From UBA6054 sp963975575 (lineage in GTDB: Bacteria; Planctomycetota; Phycisphaerae; Phycisphaerales; UBA1924), in NCBI GenBank assembly GCA_963975575.1, contig CAXBHL010000004.1, forward strand, positions 158,186-222,185: a DNA stretch of 64,000 nucleotides, in the 5' to 3' direction. Made by a program: the position numbers and the translations under genes. Below, piece by piece: positions 28,211 through 36,833 of this stretch. The notes beneath the pieces were generated by a model. It was not told where the DNA came from and made no database searches. It saw only the letters and a program-made list of their open reading frames with translations. Numbering within the stretch: position 1 is the stretch's first letter; each line of letters opens with the position of its first letter.

Positions 28211-29086
28211 ATGAAGACGACTTTCCGCATCACCACCGCCGCGGCCCTCGCGGTGCTCACCGGTTCGGCGTTCGGCATGCAGCCCGCGAGCGAGTCCGGA
28301 CGCGAGCGTCCCGCCCGTGACCGCACCGTGCTCCGCGGCCCGGACGACGCCGGACGCCCCGATCGCGGCGATCGCCCCGCCGACCGGCCCGGCCGGAACG
28401 CCGAGGCGGCCCGCCCCGCAGGCGAGCCGGGCTTTCAGATGATTGCGATGGCCCTCCGCGGCCTGCAGCGCAGCGACGACGAAACGCTCCGCCTGACCGA
28501 CGACCAGACCGCCCAGATCCGCGCCATCACCGCCGAGCACCGCGAGGCGATGCAGCAGTTCGTGGAAGAGCACAAGGACGAGATCGCCAAGATCCGCGCC
28601 GTCGCCGGCGAGGACCGCCCCGCCCGCTTCGGCCAGCGCCCCGACGCCGCCCCCGCGGAGGACGGCGCCGAGCGTCCGCAGCGTCCCAACGCCCGACGCG
28701 CCGGCGACCGCCCCCAGCGCCCTGCCGATGCGCCCGGGATGGACGACGAGATGGGCGACGCCCCCGCGCCGCAGGGCGAGTTCACGCCCGAGCAGCGGGC
28801 CGAAGCCCGCGAGAAGCTCCGTGCCATGATGGAAGCGGCCCCGCACGAGAAAGAGGCCAAGAAGAAGCTCATGGCCGTGCTGACCGAGCCGCAGCAGGCC
28901 CGGGTCAAGGAGATCATCAAGGCCCAGGCCGAGCGCGTCCGAGAGCGTGCGCAGGGTGACAGGCCCGGCATCCGCCCCCAGCGTGACGCCCGCCCGACCG
29001 AGGTCGCCCCCGACGCGGCCCCCGCCGACCGGGCCCGCCCCGGCGACCGGCCCGTCCGCCGCCAGCGCCCCGGCGCCGACGGCTGA
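28211..29086 (+). CDS. secreted Arg/Pro/Asp-rich protein with LTxxQ-like segments
   Basis: A 291-aa protein with a signal peptide (cleavage near AFG-M, residue 22). Most of it is low-complexity Arg, Pro, Asp and Ala. Two helical parts stand out: LRLTDDQTAQIRAITAEHREAM and LMAVLTEPQQARVKEI. These resemble the LTxxQ motifs of periplasmic Spy/CpxP proteins, though the match is loose. GGAGG lies about 8 nt before ATG 28211. A periplasmic stress or chaperone role is possible but unproven. Confidence 0.75.
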   Translation: MKTTFRITTAAALAVLTGSAFGMQPASESGRERPARDRTVLRGPDDAGRPDRGDRPADRPGRNAEAARPAGEPGFQMIAMALRGLQRSDDETLRLTDDQTAQIRAITAEHREAMQQFVEEHKDEIAKIRAVAGEDRPARFGQRPDAAPAEDGAERPQRPNARRAGDRPQRPADAPGMDDEMGDAPAPQGEFTPEQRAEAREKLRAMMEAAPHEKEAKKKLMAVLTEPQQARVKEIIKAQAERVRERAQGDRPGIRPQRDARPTEVAPDAAPADRARPGDRPVRRQRPGADG

Positions 29087-29124
29087 TCCCGCCTTCTTTC
29101 GCCCACAACTCTGTGGTGTCCACG

Positions 29125-29155
29125 CAACGCCCCGCGCCCGCGGGGCGTTGTGCTG
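29125..29155. terminator. terminator-like hairpin
   Basis: A 12-bp arm, CAACGCCCCGCG (29125-29136), faces CGCGGGGCGTTG (29139-29150), followed by TGCTG rather than a T run. It lies 38 bp after the stop of the Arg/Pro-rich gene and before the DUF1294 gene. Confidence 0.5.
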
Positions 29156-29202
29156 CGCCGCCCCGGCCCGAGGTAGGATGCCCGCCGGAGCGCCCCCTTT
29201 CG

Positions 29203-29505
29203 ATGCCCGTCCCGTTCGATCATCCCGAGTTCGTCGCCGTCGTGCTCGCCTGGCACGCGGGGGTTTCGCTGGTTTCGTTCGCGGCTTACGGCCTCGACAA
29301 GCACCGGGCCGCCCGCGAACGCTGGCGCACGCCCGAGCGGGCCCTCCACACCCTCGGCCTGCTCGGCGGCTGGCCGGGCGGTCTGCTGGCGATGCGCCTG
29401 TTCAAGCACAAACGCCGCAAGGCGGCGTTCGTGCGGGTGTTCTGGTTGACGGTGGCGGGGCACCTGGCGGTTGTCGGTGCCGCGGTGTGGTTGCTGACCC
29501 GCTAG
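29203..29505 (+). CDS. DUF1294 family membrane protein
   Basis: A 100-aa protein with a hydrophobic helix at each end and the DUF1294 signature between: YGLDKHRAARERWRTPE then LGLLGGWPGGLLAMRLFKHK. Relatives are small inner-membrane proteins, sometimes fused to cold-shock domains, of unknown function. ATG 29203 fits the family's N-terminus. A TAGGAT hexamer about 24 nt upstream may be the -10. It ends 3 bp from the convergent nuoF. Confidence 0.85.
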   Translation: MPVPFDHPEFVAVVLAWHAGVSLVSFAAYGLDKHRAARERWRTPERALHTLGLLGGWPGGLLAMRLFKHKRRKAAFVRVFWLTVAGHLAVVGAAVWLLTR

Positions 29506-29508
29506 AAC

Positions 29509-30894
29509 TCAGCGGGCCCCGACGCTCACGCTCACCGGCACGAACGTCCGCTTGACGCGCTTCTCGAACTCGTCGCGGTACTTGTTCATGATCGTCCGCG
29601 TCGCCCAGTTGTTGCCGTCGGCCAGGCCGCAGATGGTCGTGCCCGGCATCGAGCCCATGCTGGTGGCGATCTCCAGGGCCAGGTCCAGGTCCTTGGTCCG
29701 CGCGTCGCCCTCCTCGATGCGGCAGAGCAGCTGGTACAGCCAGCCCGAGCCCTCGCGGCAGGGCGTGCACTGGCCGCACGACTCGTGCTTGTAGAACCGC
29801 GCGATGTTGCGGGCCACGGCCACCATGTCCGTGTCCTCGTCGAACACGGTCGGGCCGGCGGTGCCCAGGCCCAGCACGTTGTACTTGCGGCCGATGTCGA
29901 AGTCCATCTCGGCGTCGTACTGGTCCGGCCCGAGGATGCCCATCGACACGCCGCCGGGGATGGCGCCCTTGAACTTCTTGCCGTGGCGCATGCCGCCGCA
30001 GTAGTCCTCGACGAGCGTGCGCAGCGGGATGCCCAGTTCGAGCTCGTAGCAGCCGGGCTTGTTGACGTGGCCCGAGACGCCCATGAGCTTGGTGCCGAAG
30101 CTCGGCGGACCGCCGACCGACGACTCCACGCCCTGCTCGGCGAACGCCTTGGCCCCCCGCTCGATGATGAACGGCAGGTGGCACAGCGTCTCGACGTTGT
30201 TGATGATGGTCGGGCGTCCGAAGAGGCCCTTGACCGCCGGGAAGGGCGGCTTGATGCGGGGCCAGCCGCGGTTGCCCTCAAGGGCTTCCAGCAGGGCCGT
30301 TTCCTCGCCGCAGATGTACGCGCCCGCGCCACGGTGGACGTAGCAGTCGGCCACGAACGCGTCGCCCGAGGCGTTGGACCCCTGGTTCATGATGCCCTTG
30401 GGGCCGAAGATGCCGTTGGCGTAGGCCTCCTTGAGGGCCTCCTCGAGCACGTGGGCCTGGTGGTGGTACTCGCCGCGGATGAAGATGTACGCCCGGTCCA
30501 GGCGGCAGGCGTACATGCAGATGGCGATGCCCTCGAGCATCAGGTGCGGGTCAAAGTCCATCAGCAGCCGGTCCTTGAAGGTGCCCGGCTCGGACTCGTC
30601 GGCGTTGATGGCCAGGTAGCGGTGCCCGCCGTCGGGGGCCGGCAGGAAGGTCCATTTCAGCCCGGTGGGGAAGCCCGCGCCGCCGCGTCCACGCAGGACG
30701 GAGGACTTGACCTCCTCGGTCACGTCCTTGGGAGCCATGGTGACGGCCTTGCGCAGGCCGACGTAGCCGCCGGTCTTGACGTACTCGTCGTAGCCGACCA
30801 CGTGCCGGTCCTTGATGTTCCCGAACGGGGCGGTGGGGATCCGCTTGAGCAGGACGTGCTCGGACAGCGTGTTTTCCCAGGTCTTCTTCGGCAT
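29509..30894 (-). CDS. nuoF: NADH-quinone oxidoreductase subunit F
   Basis: NADH- and FMN-binding subunit of complex I, 461 aa. Visible motifs are the FMN loop GRGGAGFPTGLKW, the NADH site ESEPGTFKDR, GAGAYICGEETALLEALEG and the 4Fe-4S ligand set CGQCTPCREG near residue 370. ATG 30894 is chosen because GGAG lies 7 nt upstream; GTG 30900 is the alternative. It stands alone: nuoE is about 7.3 kb and nuoD about 10 kb away on the same strand, with unrelated genes between. Confidence 0.96.
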   Translation of the reverse strand: MPKKTWENTLSEHVLLKRIPTAPFGNIKDRHVVGYDEYVKTGGYVGLRKAVTMAPKDVTEEVKSSVLRGRGGAGFPTGLKWTFLPAPDGGHRYLAINADESEPGTFKDRLLMDFDPHLMLEGIAICMYACRLDRAYIFIRGEYHHQAHVLEEALKEAYANGIFGPKGIMNQGSNASGDAFVADCYVHRGAGAYICGEETALLEALEGNRGWPRIKPPFPAVKGLFGRPTIINNVETLCHLPFIIERGAKAFAEQGVESSVGGPPSFGTKLMGVSGHVNKPGCYELELGIPLRTLVEDYCGGMRHGKKFKGAIPGGVSMGILGPDQYDAEMDFDIGRKYNVLGLGTAGPTVFDEDTDMVAVARNIARFYKHESCGQCTPCREGSGWLYQLLCRIEEGDARTKDLDLALEIATSMGSMPGTTICGLADGNNWATRTIMNKYRDEFEKRVKRTFVPVSVSVGAR

Positions 30895-31013
30895 CGTCAC
30901 ACTCCAGCCAGGTCCGTCGGGGCCTCCGGGGGCTTCGACGCACGCCCGGAACCCGATTCTAGCGGCCCCGACCGCCCCCCTTCCGGCCCGAAACCTGCGC
31001 CCAAACCCAATGA

Positions 31014-31037
31014 GCCGCGGGCTTCAGCCCGCGCGGC
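31014..31037. repeat. intergenic hairpin repeat
   Basis: GCCGCGGGC-TTCA-GCCCGCGCGGC, a nearly perfect stem with one bulged base, between divergent nuoF and the AIM24-family gene. Hairpins of this GAGCCGCGGGCTTCAGCCCGCGG type are common dispersed repeats in planctomycete genomes. Confidence 0.7.
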
Positions 31038-31123
31038 CCCCCGCACGCCAACCCATCCCCGTTCCGCCCCGCCCCCGAAACCCCCCGCCAACAATCCCAA
31101 CACCCACGCGAGGAGGTCCCCCC

Positions 31124-31921
31124 ATGCCCAGCGATGTGATTGACTACCAGATCATCGGCGACGACATCCAGGCCGTCGTGGTCACCCTCGACCCCGGCGA
31201 GGCCTGCATCGCCGAGGCCGGGGCCATGATGTACCTCGAGGACGGCATCGAGATGGGCACCAGCCTGTCGATGTCGCCCGACGGCAAGGGGCTGATGGGC
31301 AAGCTGTTCGAGGCCGGCAAGCGGGCCGTCACGGGCGAATCGTTCTTCATCACCATGTTCGCCAACGAGGGGCACCAGCGGGCCGACTGCGCCTTCGCCG
31401 CCCCGTTCCCGGGCCACATCGTCCCCGTCGAACTGGCCGACCACGCCGGCACCGTCATCTGCCAGAAGGACGCGTTCCTCTGCGGCGCCCGCGGCGTCGA
31501 GGTCTCGATCGCCTTCCAGCGCAAACTCGGCGTCGGTCTGTTCGGCGGCGAGGGGTTCATCCTCCAGAAGGTCACTTCGCAGAGTCGCGAGGGCCAAGTG
31601 TTCCTGCACGCGGGCGGCTCGGTCGTGCGACGCCAGCTCGCGCCCGGCCAGACCCTGCGCGTCGACACCGGCTGCCTCGTCGGCTTCGAGCCGAGCGTCC
31701 GGTACGACATCCAGTTCGTCAAGGGCATCAAGAACAAGCTCTTCGGCGGCGAGGGCCTGTTCTACGCCAAGCTCACCGGCCCCGGCACCGTCTGGCTCCA
31801 GACCCTGCCCTTCAGCCGCCTGGCCGACCGCATCATCGCCTCGGCCCCGTCCCACGGCGGCAGCAGCAAGGGCGAGGGCTCCGTCCTCGGCGGCGCGTTC
31901 CGCATGATCGACGGGAGATGA
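31124..31921 (+). CDS. AIM24/TIGR00266 family protein
   Basis: A 265-aa cytoplasmic protein of the AIM24 (TIGR00266) family, a beta-rich fold of unknown biochemical role, named for a yeast mitochondrial protein. Family features include GEACIAEAGAMMYLEDGIEM near the N-terminus, VEVSIAFQRKLGVGLFGGEGFILQ in the middle and LPFSRLADRI at the end. AGGAGG (31111-31116) lies 7 nt before ATG 31124, one of the best ribosome-binding sites in the window, so it is probably well translated. Confidence 0.92.
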   Translation: MPSDVIDYQIIGDDIQAVVVTLDPGEACIAEAGAMMYLEDGIEMGTSLSMSPDGKGLMGKLFEAGKRAVTGESFFITMFANEGHQRADCAFAAPFPGHIVPVELADHAGTVICQKDAFLCGARGVEVSIAFQRKLGVGLFGGEGFILQKVTSQSREGQVFLHAGGSVVRRQLAPGQTLRVDTGCLVGFEPSVRYDIQFVKGIKNKLFGGEGLFYAKLTGPGTVWLQTLPFSRLADRIIASAPSHGGSSKGEGSVLGGAFRMIDGR

Positions 31922-31944
31922 CCCATCCCGGCCCATCCCATCCC

Positions 31945-32045
31945 AGCCGAGCCGCGTGAGCGGCCGGTCGCGGGTGCCTCCGCAGACTCATGGTTCTTGC
32001 CTTGATCAACACGTCGCCTTGTCCGGCCGCTCACGCGGCTCGGCT
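31945..32045. repeat. 23-bp perfect inverted repeat, 55-bp centre
   Basis: AGCCGAGCCGCGTGAGCGGC and three more bases (31945-31967) are repeated as the exact reverse complement at 32023-32045. Each arm can also fold alone as GCCGC-GTGA-GCGGC with a GNRA-type loop. It occupies most of the 308-bp gap between the AIM24-family gene and the PEP-CTERM-like gene. No promoter or gene is evident in the rest of that gap apart from AAAGGGGA before ATG 32230. Confidence 0.85.
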
Positions 32046-32229
32046 GGTTCGGGTCCGTCTGCGTGGCGGCGGAAATCCGGTGAACCGCTCAGAATTGTGC
32101 AACCTCCCGCCGGCGCATGCCGGACATCCCTCCACACGGCGCGGCCGAGGGCGGGGGCCCCGGCAACCTACGTCGGACCAGTCGATGCACCCACGCCCTT
32201 CCGGTCGCGCACACTGAAAGGGGACAGTT

Positions 32230-32997
32230 ATGCACCGCGCCTTGATCACCGTGTTCTCGTTGACCGCATCCGCCGCCGCGGCGGGCGTGACGCCCGGGGG
32301 CCTCGCCGACACCGTTCTCGGGTCGGCCGGTCTCTCCACCGTCGTCACGCACGACAACCAGAGCCCGTTCACCCTCACGCGGGGCTGGAGCAGCGCTGCG
32401 CCCGGCAGCGGCACCATCACCAACAATGGCGGCCAAGCGGGCTGGGTGGTTGCGTCCGGGGTCTCGACGGACTACTTCGCCACCACCGACTCCGTGTCGC
32501 AAACTCGCACCGGTCGCGTGACGCTGGACGAGGCGGACGGGGCGCGGACGCAGGCCGTGGTCTCTCACGGGCTGGGTGCCTCGGCGTTCATCCCCGGGGC
32601 GGTGTCCTACACCCTGAGCGTGATCGTCACGCCCACCGTCCACGCCCTGACCGGCGATTCGAACGCCTCCCTGTCGATGGGGTTCTGGGTCAACATGTAC
32701 GGCGTGAACGGGCCGAACATCCTGCTCAGCGACAGCATCGACATCGATCTGCGGAGCCCGTCGGGCGTGTACACCTACAGCGCCAACGGCATCTTCGACC
32801 CGGGGTCCCAGCCCGGTTCGCTGTTCATCTCCTCGGATTCGGCGCTCAGCGCGGTGGTCGATGCGCCCGGCGAATCGGCCGATGTCGCCTACGCCATGTC
32901 GATCCGGCTCGACCTCGCTCCGGTCCCTGCGCCCGGCCCGCTCGCCGCGCTCGCCTGCGGGATGATGGTCGGCCGCCGCCGACGCGTCAGTACTTGA
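32230..32997 (+). CDS. exported protein with PEP-CTERM-like sorting signal
   Basis: A 255-aa exported protein: signal peptide (about 1-18), a beta-rich Ser/Thr/Gly body, and a C-terminal signal made of VPAPGP, a short hydrophobic helix (LAALACGMMV) and GRRRR. This is the tripartite layout of PEP-CTERM/exosortase substrates in planctomycetes and would direct the protein to the outer surface after processing. No exosortase is in the window. AAAGGGGA is the ribosome-binding site. It overlaps the convergent RMD1-like gene by 11 bp. The function of the mature part is unknown. Confidence 0.85.
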   Translation: MHRALITVFSLTASAAAAGVTPGGLADTVLGSAGLSTVVTHDNQSPFTLTRGWSSAAPGSGTITNNGGQAGWVVASGVSTDYFATTDSVSQTRTGRVTLDEADGARTQAVVSHGLGASAFIPGAVSYTLSVIVTPTVHALTGDSNASLSMGFWVNMYGVNGPNILLSDSIDIDLRSPSGVYTYSANGIFDPGSQPGSLFISSDSALSAVVDAPGESADVAYAMSIRLDLAPVPAPGPLAALACGMMVGRRRRVST

Positions 32998-34096
32998 TCC
33001 CCAGGAACGGCATCACGATCGAGAACAGGATCAGCACGATGATGATCCACTCGAGCAGCTCCATCCGCTTGGTTCCGGCCGCGTGAGCAAGCTTCTCGTA
33101 GACGCTCTCGGCCACGCCCAGCTTGCGCAGCACGCTCGCGTCCCACTGCGGCAGGTTCAGCCGGTCGCTGGCGATCACGTACACCCGCGCCAGGTGCTGG
33201 TCGCCGATGAGTTTGATCGCGTTGTTGACCCCCTCGAACAGCAGGGCCGAGTCCATCTGCAGCTCGGCGAACCGGCGGATGGCCCGCCCGGTCACGCCGC
33301 CCGGCCAGATGGTCGACCGCTGCGCCATCCGCGCCATCAGCTCGTGCGCGCTCGTCAGCAGGTGGTCGAGCTGGCCGTCGAGCAGACGCATCTCCAGCAG
33401 CTCGATGTTGGCGTGCGTCAGCACGGCCAGGATGTCGTCCGGATCGGGGTCGAACAGCAGCGCGGCGTTCCAGTCGATGACCGACAGATCGCCCGGCGTG
33501 TAGCCGATGCGGGTCGCCAGCGTCTGCGTCACGCGGTCCCCGGCCAGCTCGCCCCGCTCGGCCTGCAGCAGCCTTGCCAGCGCGGGCCCGTGGCGTTCGA
33601 GCACCTCGGCGGGCGACGAGTCGCCCCAGTCCCGCACCGCGTAGGCGACGAAGTCCTCGTTCAGGTCCGACAGGCGGGATCGCTCGATCGTGTCGCCCGC
33701 GTCCCGGCACAGGCGCTCGACCCGCTCGCGGGCGTCGGCCAGCAGCGAGTCGTTGTCGTACAGCGACGCGCCCAGCCCCACCAGCGTCTCCGGCGGCCCG
33801 TCGAACGGGATGCGGTACCGCAGCGCCACGCCCCCGAAGTCGTACACCTGGCACTCCACCGACGCCTCGGTCGTCCACACGCCCACGCCGACCGACTCGC
33901 CCGCCAGCGTCAGCCCCACGGGCGCGGGCTCGTACTCGAACCACGCCGGCGCCGGGCGCCGGGCCCGCACCGCCCGGACGCGTTCGGACTCGCCCAGCCG
34001 GCGCTCCAGCGCGTCCAGATCGATCTGGAAGCCGACGTCGAAGCAGAAGATCGCATGGCAGATCCCGGCGAGCCGGGCCGTGTCGGGGGCGTCCAT
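32987..34096 (-). CDS. RMD1/DUF155 family protein
   Basis: A 369-aa protein of the RMD1/YagE (DUF155) family. YDFGGVALRYRIPFDG (about 85-100) starts the conserved domain. The family's C-terminus LRKLGVAESVYEKLAHAA is followed by LEWIIIVLILFSIVMPFL, a terminal membrane anchor. Relatives are mitochondrial or bacterial inner-membrane proteins without a defined activity. TAGAGT lies 6 nt before the ATG without a Shine-Dalgarno. It is downstream of the radical SAM gene but probably has its own promoter. Confidence 0.85.
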   Translation of the reverse strand: MDAPDTARLAGICHAIFCFDVGFQIDLDALERRLGESERVRAVRARRPAPAWFEYEPAPVGLTLAGESVGVGVWTTEASVECQVYDFGGVALRYRIPFDGPPETLVGLGASLYDNDSLLADARERVERLCRDAGDTIERSRLSDLNEDFVAYAVRDWGDSSPAEVLERHGPALARLLQAERGELAGDRVTQTLATRIGYTPGDLSVIDWNAALLFDPDPDDILAVLTHANIELLEMRLLDGQLDHLLTSAHELMARMAQRSTIWPGGVTGRAIRRFAELQMDSALLFEGVNNAIKLIGDQHLARVYVIASDRLNLPQWDASVLRKLGVAESVYEKLAHAAGTKRMELLEWIIIVLILFSIVMPFLGIKY

Positions 34097-34102
34097 GCCA
34101 TG

Positions 34103-34108
34103 ACTCTA
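34103..34108 (-). promoter_or_regulatory. -10 hexamer of a leaderless start
   Basis: TAGAGT on the minus strand, 6 nt before ATG 34096. Confidence 0.5.
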
Positions 34109-34125
34109 CCAGAAGCCGCGGGGAA

Positions 34126-35421
34126 TCAGCCCGCCCGGCGCATCCGGTGGAACACCGCCCGGCGCGCCCGCACGGCGCCGGGGGTGTAAAGCCGCGACAC
34201 CAGCGCCCGAAAGTCCCGCTCCAGCTCCGCCCGGGTCATGCCGTCGGGCTCGAAGTTCACGTCGAACAGCGTGCAGCGGTCCCAACGCCCCGGGTGCGTC
34301 AGGCGCCCCTCGGCCTGGAGGCGCCGGTACAGCGGCGTGCCCGGGAACGGCGTCTGCACCGTCACCTGCACGTCGTAGAGCCCCACCCGGTTGGCGAACG
34401 ACTCGACCGCCGCGAACGAACCGGGCCCCTGCCCGTCGAGCCCCAGCACGAAGCAGCCGATCACCGTGATCCCGCTGGCCTGCACCGTCCGCACCGCCCG
34501 CTCGTACCGGTCCACCTGGCGCAGCTTCCACCCGCGCGGATCGACCGAGCCCAGACCGTGCTCGTCCGGGCTCTCCAGCCCGATCAGGATCTGGCGGCAG
34601 CCCGCCGCGTGCATCATCGCCAGCAGCTCGGGGTCCTGCGCGATCGACACGTCGCACTCGGTGAACCATTTGATCCGCTCGGGCGCCAGGGCCGCCATCA
34701 GCGCCCGCGCGTGCCCGCGGTGCAGGAACGAGTTGTCGTCGGCGAACTCGATGAACGGTTTTGGCCAGATCCGCTTGATCGCGCGGATCTCCGCGATGAT
34801 CTTGTCCACCGGCTTGACGGTGTAACCGGGGTTGATCAGGATCGAGCTGGCGCAGAACCCGCACTTGTGCGGGCAGCCCCGGGCGGTCTGCACCGTCAGG
34901 CGGTTGTATCTGGCCGGGTCGAGCAGGTCGAACCGCGGCATGGGCGATTCCTTGAGGTCGAACGGATCGTCGCTGTGGTATCGCGGCTTGAGCCGCCCGG
35001 CGCGGGCGTCGGCGATGATGGCGGGCCACACCCGCTCGCCCTCTCCAACACAGACGGCGTCGGCGTGCTCGGCGCACTGGTCGGGCACGCAGGTGGCGTG
35101 CAGCCCGCCCATCACGACCTTCACGCCGGCTTTGCGAAACGCGTCGGCCACCGCGTAGGCCTCGAACGCCTGGGCCGTCATCGTCGAGATCGCGACCAGG
35201 TCGAAGTCGCCCGTCGGTAGCGCGCCGCCCACGTCGGCGATCTCGTGGTACGACACCTCCACGTCCGGCGGCGTGAGCGCCGCCAGCGTCAGCAGCGACA
35301 GGCTCGGCAGCGAGGCGATCACCTCCGAACGCTCGACGAAGCCCGGCAGGGTCAAGCCGAGTTTCATCAGCTCCGCGTCCTGCACCCGCACGCCCGACAT
35401 CGCGATCAGACCGACCTTCAT
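34126..35421 (-). CDS. B12-binding radical SAM protein
   Basis: A 431-aa protein with an N-terminal cobalamin-binding-like domain (about 1-150, with VKVVMGGLHATCVPD and CVGEGERVWP) and a radical SAM domain whose 4Fe-4S ligands are CPHKCGFC (C-x3-C-x2-C, about residue 185). A C-terminal domain follows. The layout is that of B12-dependent radical SAM enzymes such as hopanoid- or chlorophyll-modifying methylases and cyclases; the canonical DxHxxG cobalamin motif is not evident, so the B12 dependence is uncertain. The substrate is unknown. AAAGGGG is the ribosome-binding site. It starts 12 bp after the small membrane protein gene, so the two form an operon. Confidence 0.88.
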   Translation of the reverse strand: MKVGLIAMSGVRVQDAELMKLGLTLPGFVERSEVIASLPSLSLLTLAALTPPDVEVSYHEIADVGGALPTGDFDLVAISTMTAQAFEAYAVADAFRKAGVKVVMGGLHATCVPDQCAEHADAVCVGEGERVWPAIIADARAGRLKPRYHSDDPFDLKESPMPRFDLLDPARYNRLTVQTARGCPHKCGFCASSILINPGYTVKPVDKIIAEIRAIKRIWPKPFIEFADDNSFLHRGHARALMAALAPERIKWFTECDVSIAQDPELLAMMHAAGCRQILIGLESPDEHGLGSVDPRGWKLRQVDRYERAVRTVQASGITVIGCFVLGLDGQGPGSFAAVESFANRVGLYDVQVTVQTPFPGTPLYRRLQAEGRLTHPGRWDRCTLFDVNFEPDGMTRAELERDFRALVSRLYTPGAVRARRAVFHRMRRAG

Positions 35422-35433
35422 ACCGAACCCCTT

Positions 35434-35820
35434 TCAGCCTCCCGCGCCCAGGACCAGCCCGACCGCAGTGATGGACGCGCCGGCCAGCAGCGACACCACC
35501 GGGATCGGGAACAGGTTCCGCAATGGCTTGCGCCACGCCGCCAGCCCGCAGCACAGCGGCATGGTGACGCCGCCGACGATCAACGCCCACGACGCGACCG
35601 CCGGCCACGGCGCATCCAGCGCCACCCGCGGCAGCGCCAACGCGAACAGGATGTTGATCAGCCCCAGCCCGAAGAACGAGATGTGCCCCAGGCGCAGCAG
35701 CCGCCGCTCCCACGACCCGTATCCGCCCAGGAACCCGGGCCGGGCGAACCCCAGCCCCAACGCGGCCCCGGAGACCATGCCGAGCACGAACCAGATCCAG
35801 CCGAACGCCTCGTTGAGCAT
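35434..35820 (-). CDS. small four-helix membrane protein
   Basis: A 128-aa protein with four hydrophobic helices separated by short charged loops (FVLGMVSGAALGLGFARPG, ISFFGLGLINILFALALP and two more). ATG 35820 is preceded by GGAGGG at good spacing. The frame stays open upstream, but the extra residues are polar and unlikely. It is the first gene of a two-gene operon with the radical SAM protein and may act in the same pathway. No family name can be given. Confidence 0.75.
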   Translation of the reverse strand: MLNEAFGWIWFVLGMVSGAALGLGFARPGFLGGYGSWERRLLRLGHISFFGLGLINILFALALPRVALDAPWPAVASWALIVGGVTMPLCCGLAAWRKPLRNLFPIPVVSLLAGASITAVGLVLGAGG

Positions 35821-36012
35821 GGCTCCCTCCGTTGCCGGGCGACGGGCCCGGCCCACCCGCGGCCCACGGCCGAGAGTGTTAGCAAGTGCTTACTTATACG
35901 GCGTGGGGGTGGCCCGGTTTCAGGGATTGTGAAAAGTCGTCGGAAGGACCGGGTTCTGGGGTGATCATCCGTCTGATCGGCCCTGGACGCAACAATCCGA
36001 TGCCGACAAGGC

Positions 36013-36231
36013 CTACGCGTCGTCGCGCGGGCGGAAGTCGATCTCCTCGATCGTCGTCCGGCGGAAGACCACCGGACGCCCGTCGACCTCGCCGGGGGCT
36101 TCCTCGGTGCGTTCGCGGACGGTCTTCGTGGACCGGTCCGGCGGCGCGGGCTTGGCCGCGGCGTTCCACAGGTGGCCGAAGAAGCGGCCGATCGCCCGGG
36201 AGATCGGGATGTCCTTGTCCTGCGGCGTCAT
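36013..36231 (-). CDS. small charged protein of unknown function
   Basis: A 72-aa soluble protein beginning MTPQDKDIPISRAIGRFFGH and ending RPVVFRRTTIEEIDFRPRD. It has an amphipathic N-terminal helix and a charged, probably extended C-terminus. ATG 36231 has TAGGAT 7 nt upstream, the leaderless pattern seen at many genes here, which supports it as a real gene despite its size. No family is recognised. Confidence 0.6.
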   Translation of the reverse strand: MTPQDKDIPISRAIGRFFGHLWNAAAKPAPPDRSTKTVRERTEEAPGEVDGRPVVFRRTTIEEIDFRPRDDA

Positions 36232-36238
36232 CGCCCGA

Positions 36239-36244
36239 ATCCTA
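36239..36244 (-). promoter_or_regulatory. -10 hexamer of a leaderless start
   Basis: TAGGAT on the minus strand, 7 nt before ATG 36231. Confidence 0.4.
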
Positions 36245-36296
36245 CCGCCCCCCGCCCGGTGACAGCACGCGGCCACGCCTCCCAACAATCCGGGTG

Positions 36297-36833
36297 ATGG
36301 ACGACCGAACGGTCCTGTATCAAGAGACCCAGCCCTGGTGGCTCAACCGTCTCCTGCGGTTCCTGCTGCCCATGGAATCGGTGATCATGACGGCGGTGCT
36401 GTTCGCCGTGGGCTCCAAGAGCCCGCCGCAGGACCAGTGGGTCATCTTCTGGGTGTGGCTGGGCACCGCTGTGGTGTTCCCGGTGGGGTTCTTGTGCTGG
36501 CGGCTGAAGACCACCGTCACGCCGACCACGCTGCGGGTGCGGTTCGCCGGCCTGCCCGGCTGGCGCATCCCGCTGGACTCGGTGGCGCTCGCCGAGCCGG
36601 TGCGGGTCGAGCCCATGCGCGACTTCGGCGGCTGGGGCTGGCGGGGCAGCAGGAAGTTCGGCCACGTCCTGAACGTTTGGGGCCACGAGGCCGTCCGCAT
36701 CACGCTGGTAAACGGGAAGTTGCGGACGGTCGGCACGCAGCACGCCCGCGAGCTGGCCGAGGCCGTGCTCTCGGGCGCGATCGGCGAGCCCGGGTCGGTT
36801 CACTCGCTGCCGGCGGGCAGCTCAAACGCGTAG
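36297..36833 (+). CDS. two-helix membrane protein with PH-like domain
   Basis: A 178-aa protein with two hydrophobic helices (about residues 20-65) followed by a beta-rich stretch (TVTPTTLRVRFAGLPGWRIPL, VLNVWGHEAVRITLVNG, TVGTQHARELAEAV). That order is typical of small bacterial membrane proteins with a PH-like domain; the assignment is by layout only. ATG 36297 gives a plausible N-terminus; no good ribosome-binding site is seen. The last 34 bp overlap the convergent lipoprotein gene. Confidence 0.7.
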   Translation: MDDRTVLYQETQPWWLNRLLRFLLPMESVIMTAVLFAVGSKSPPQDQWVIFWVWLGTAVVFPVGFLCWRLKTTVTPTTLRVRFAGLPGWRIPLDSVALAEPVRVEPMRDFGGWGWRGSRKFGHVLNVWGHEAVRITLVNGKLRTVGTQHARELAEAVLSGAIGEPGSVHSLPAGSSNA

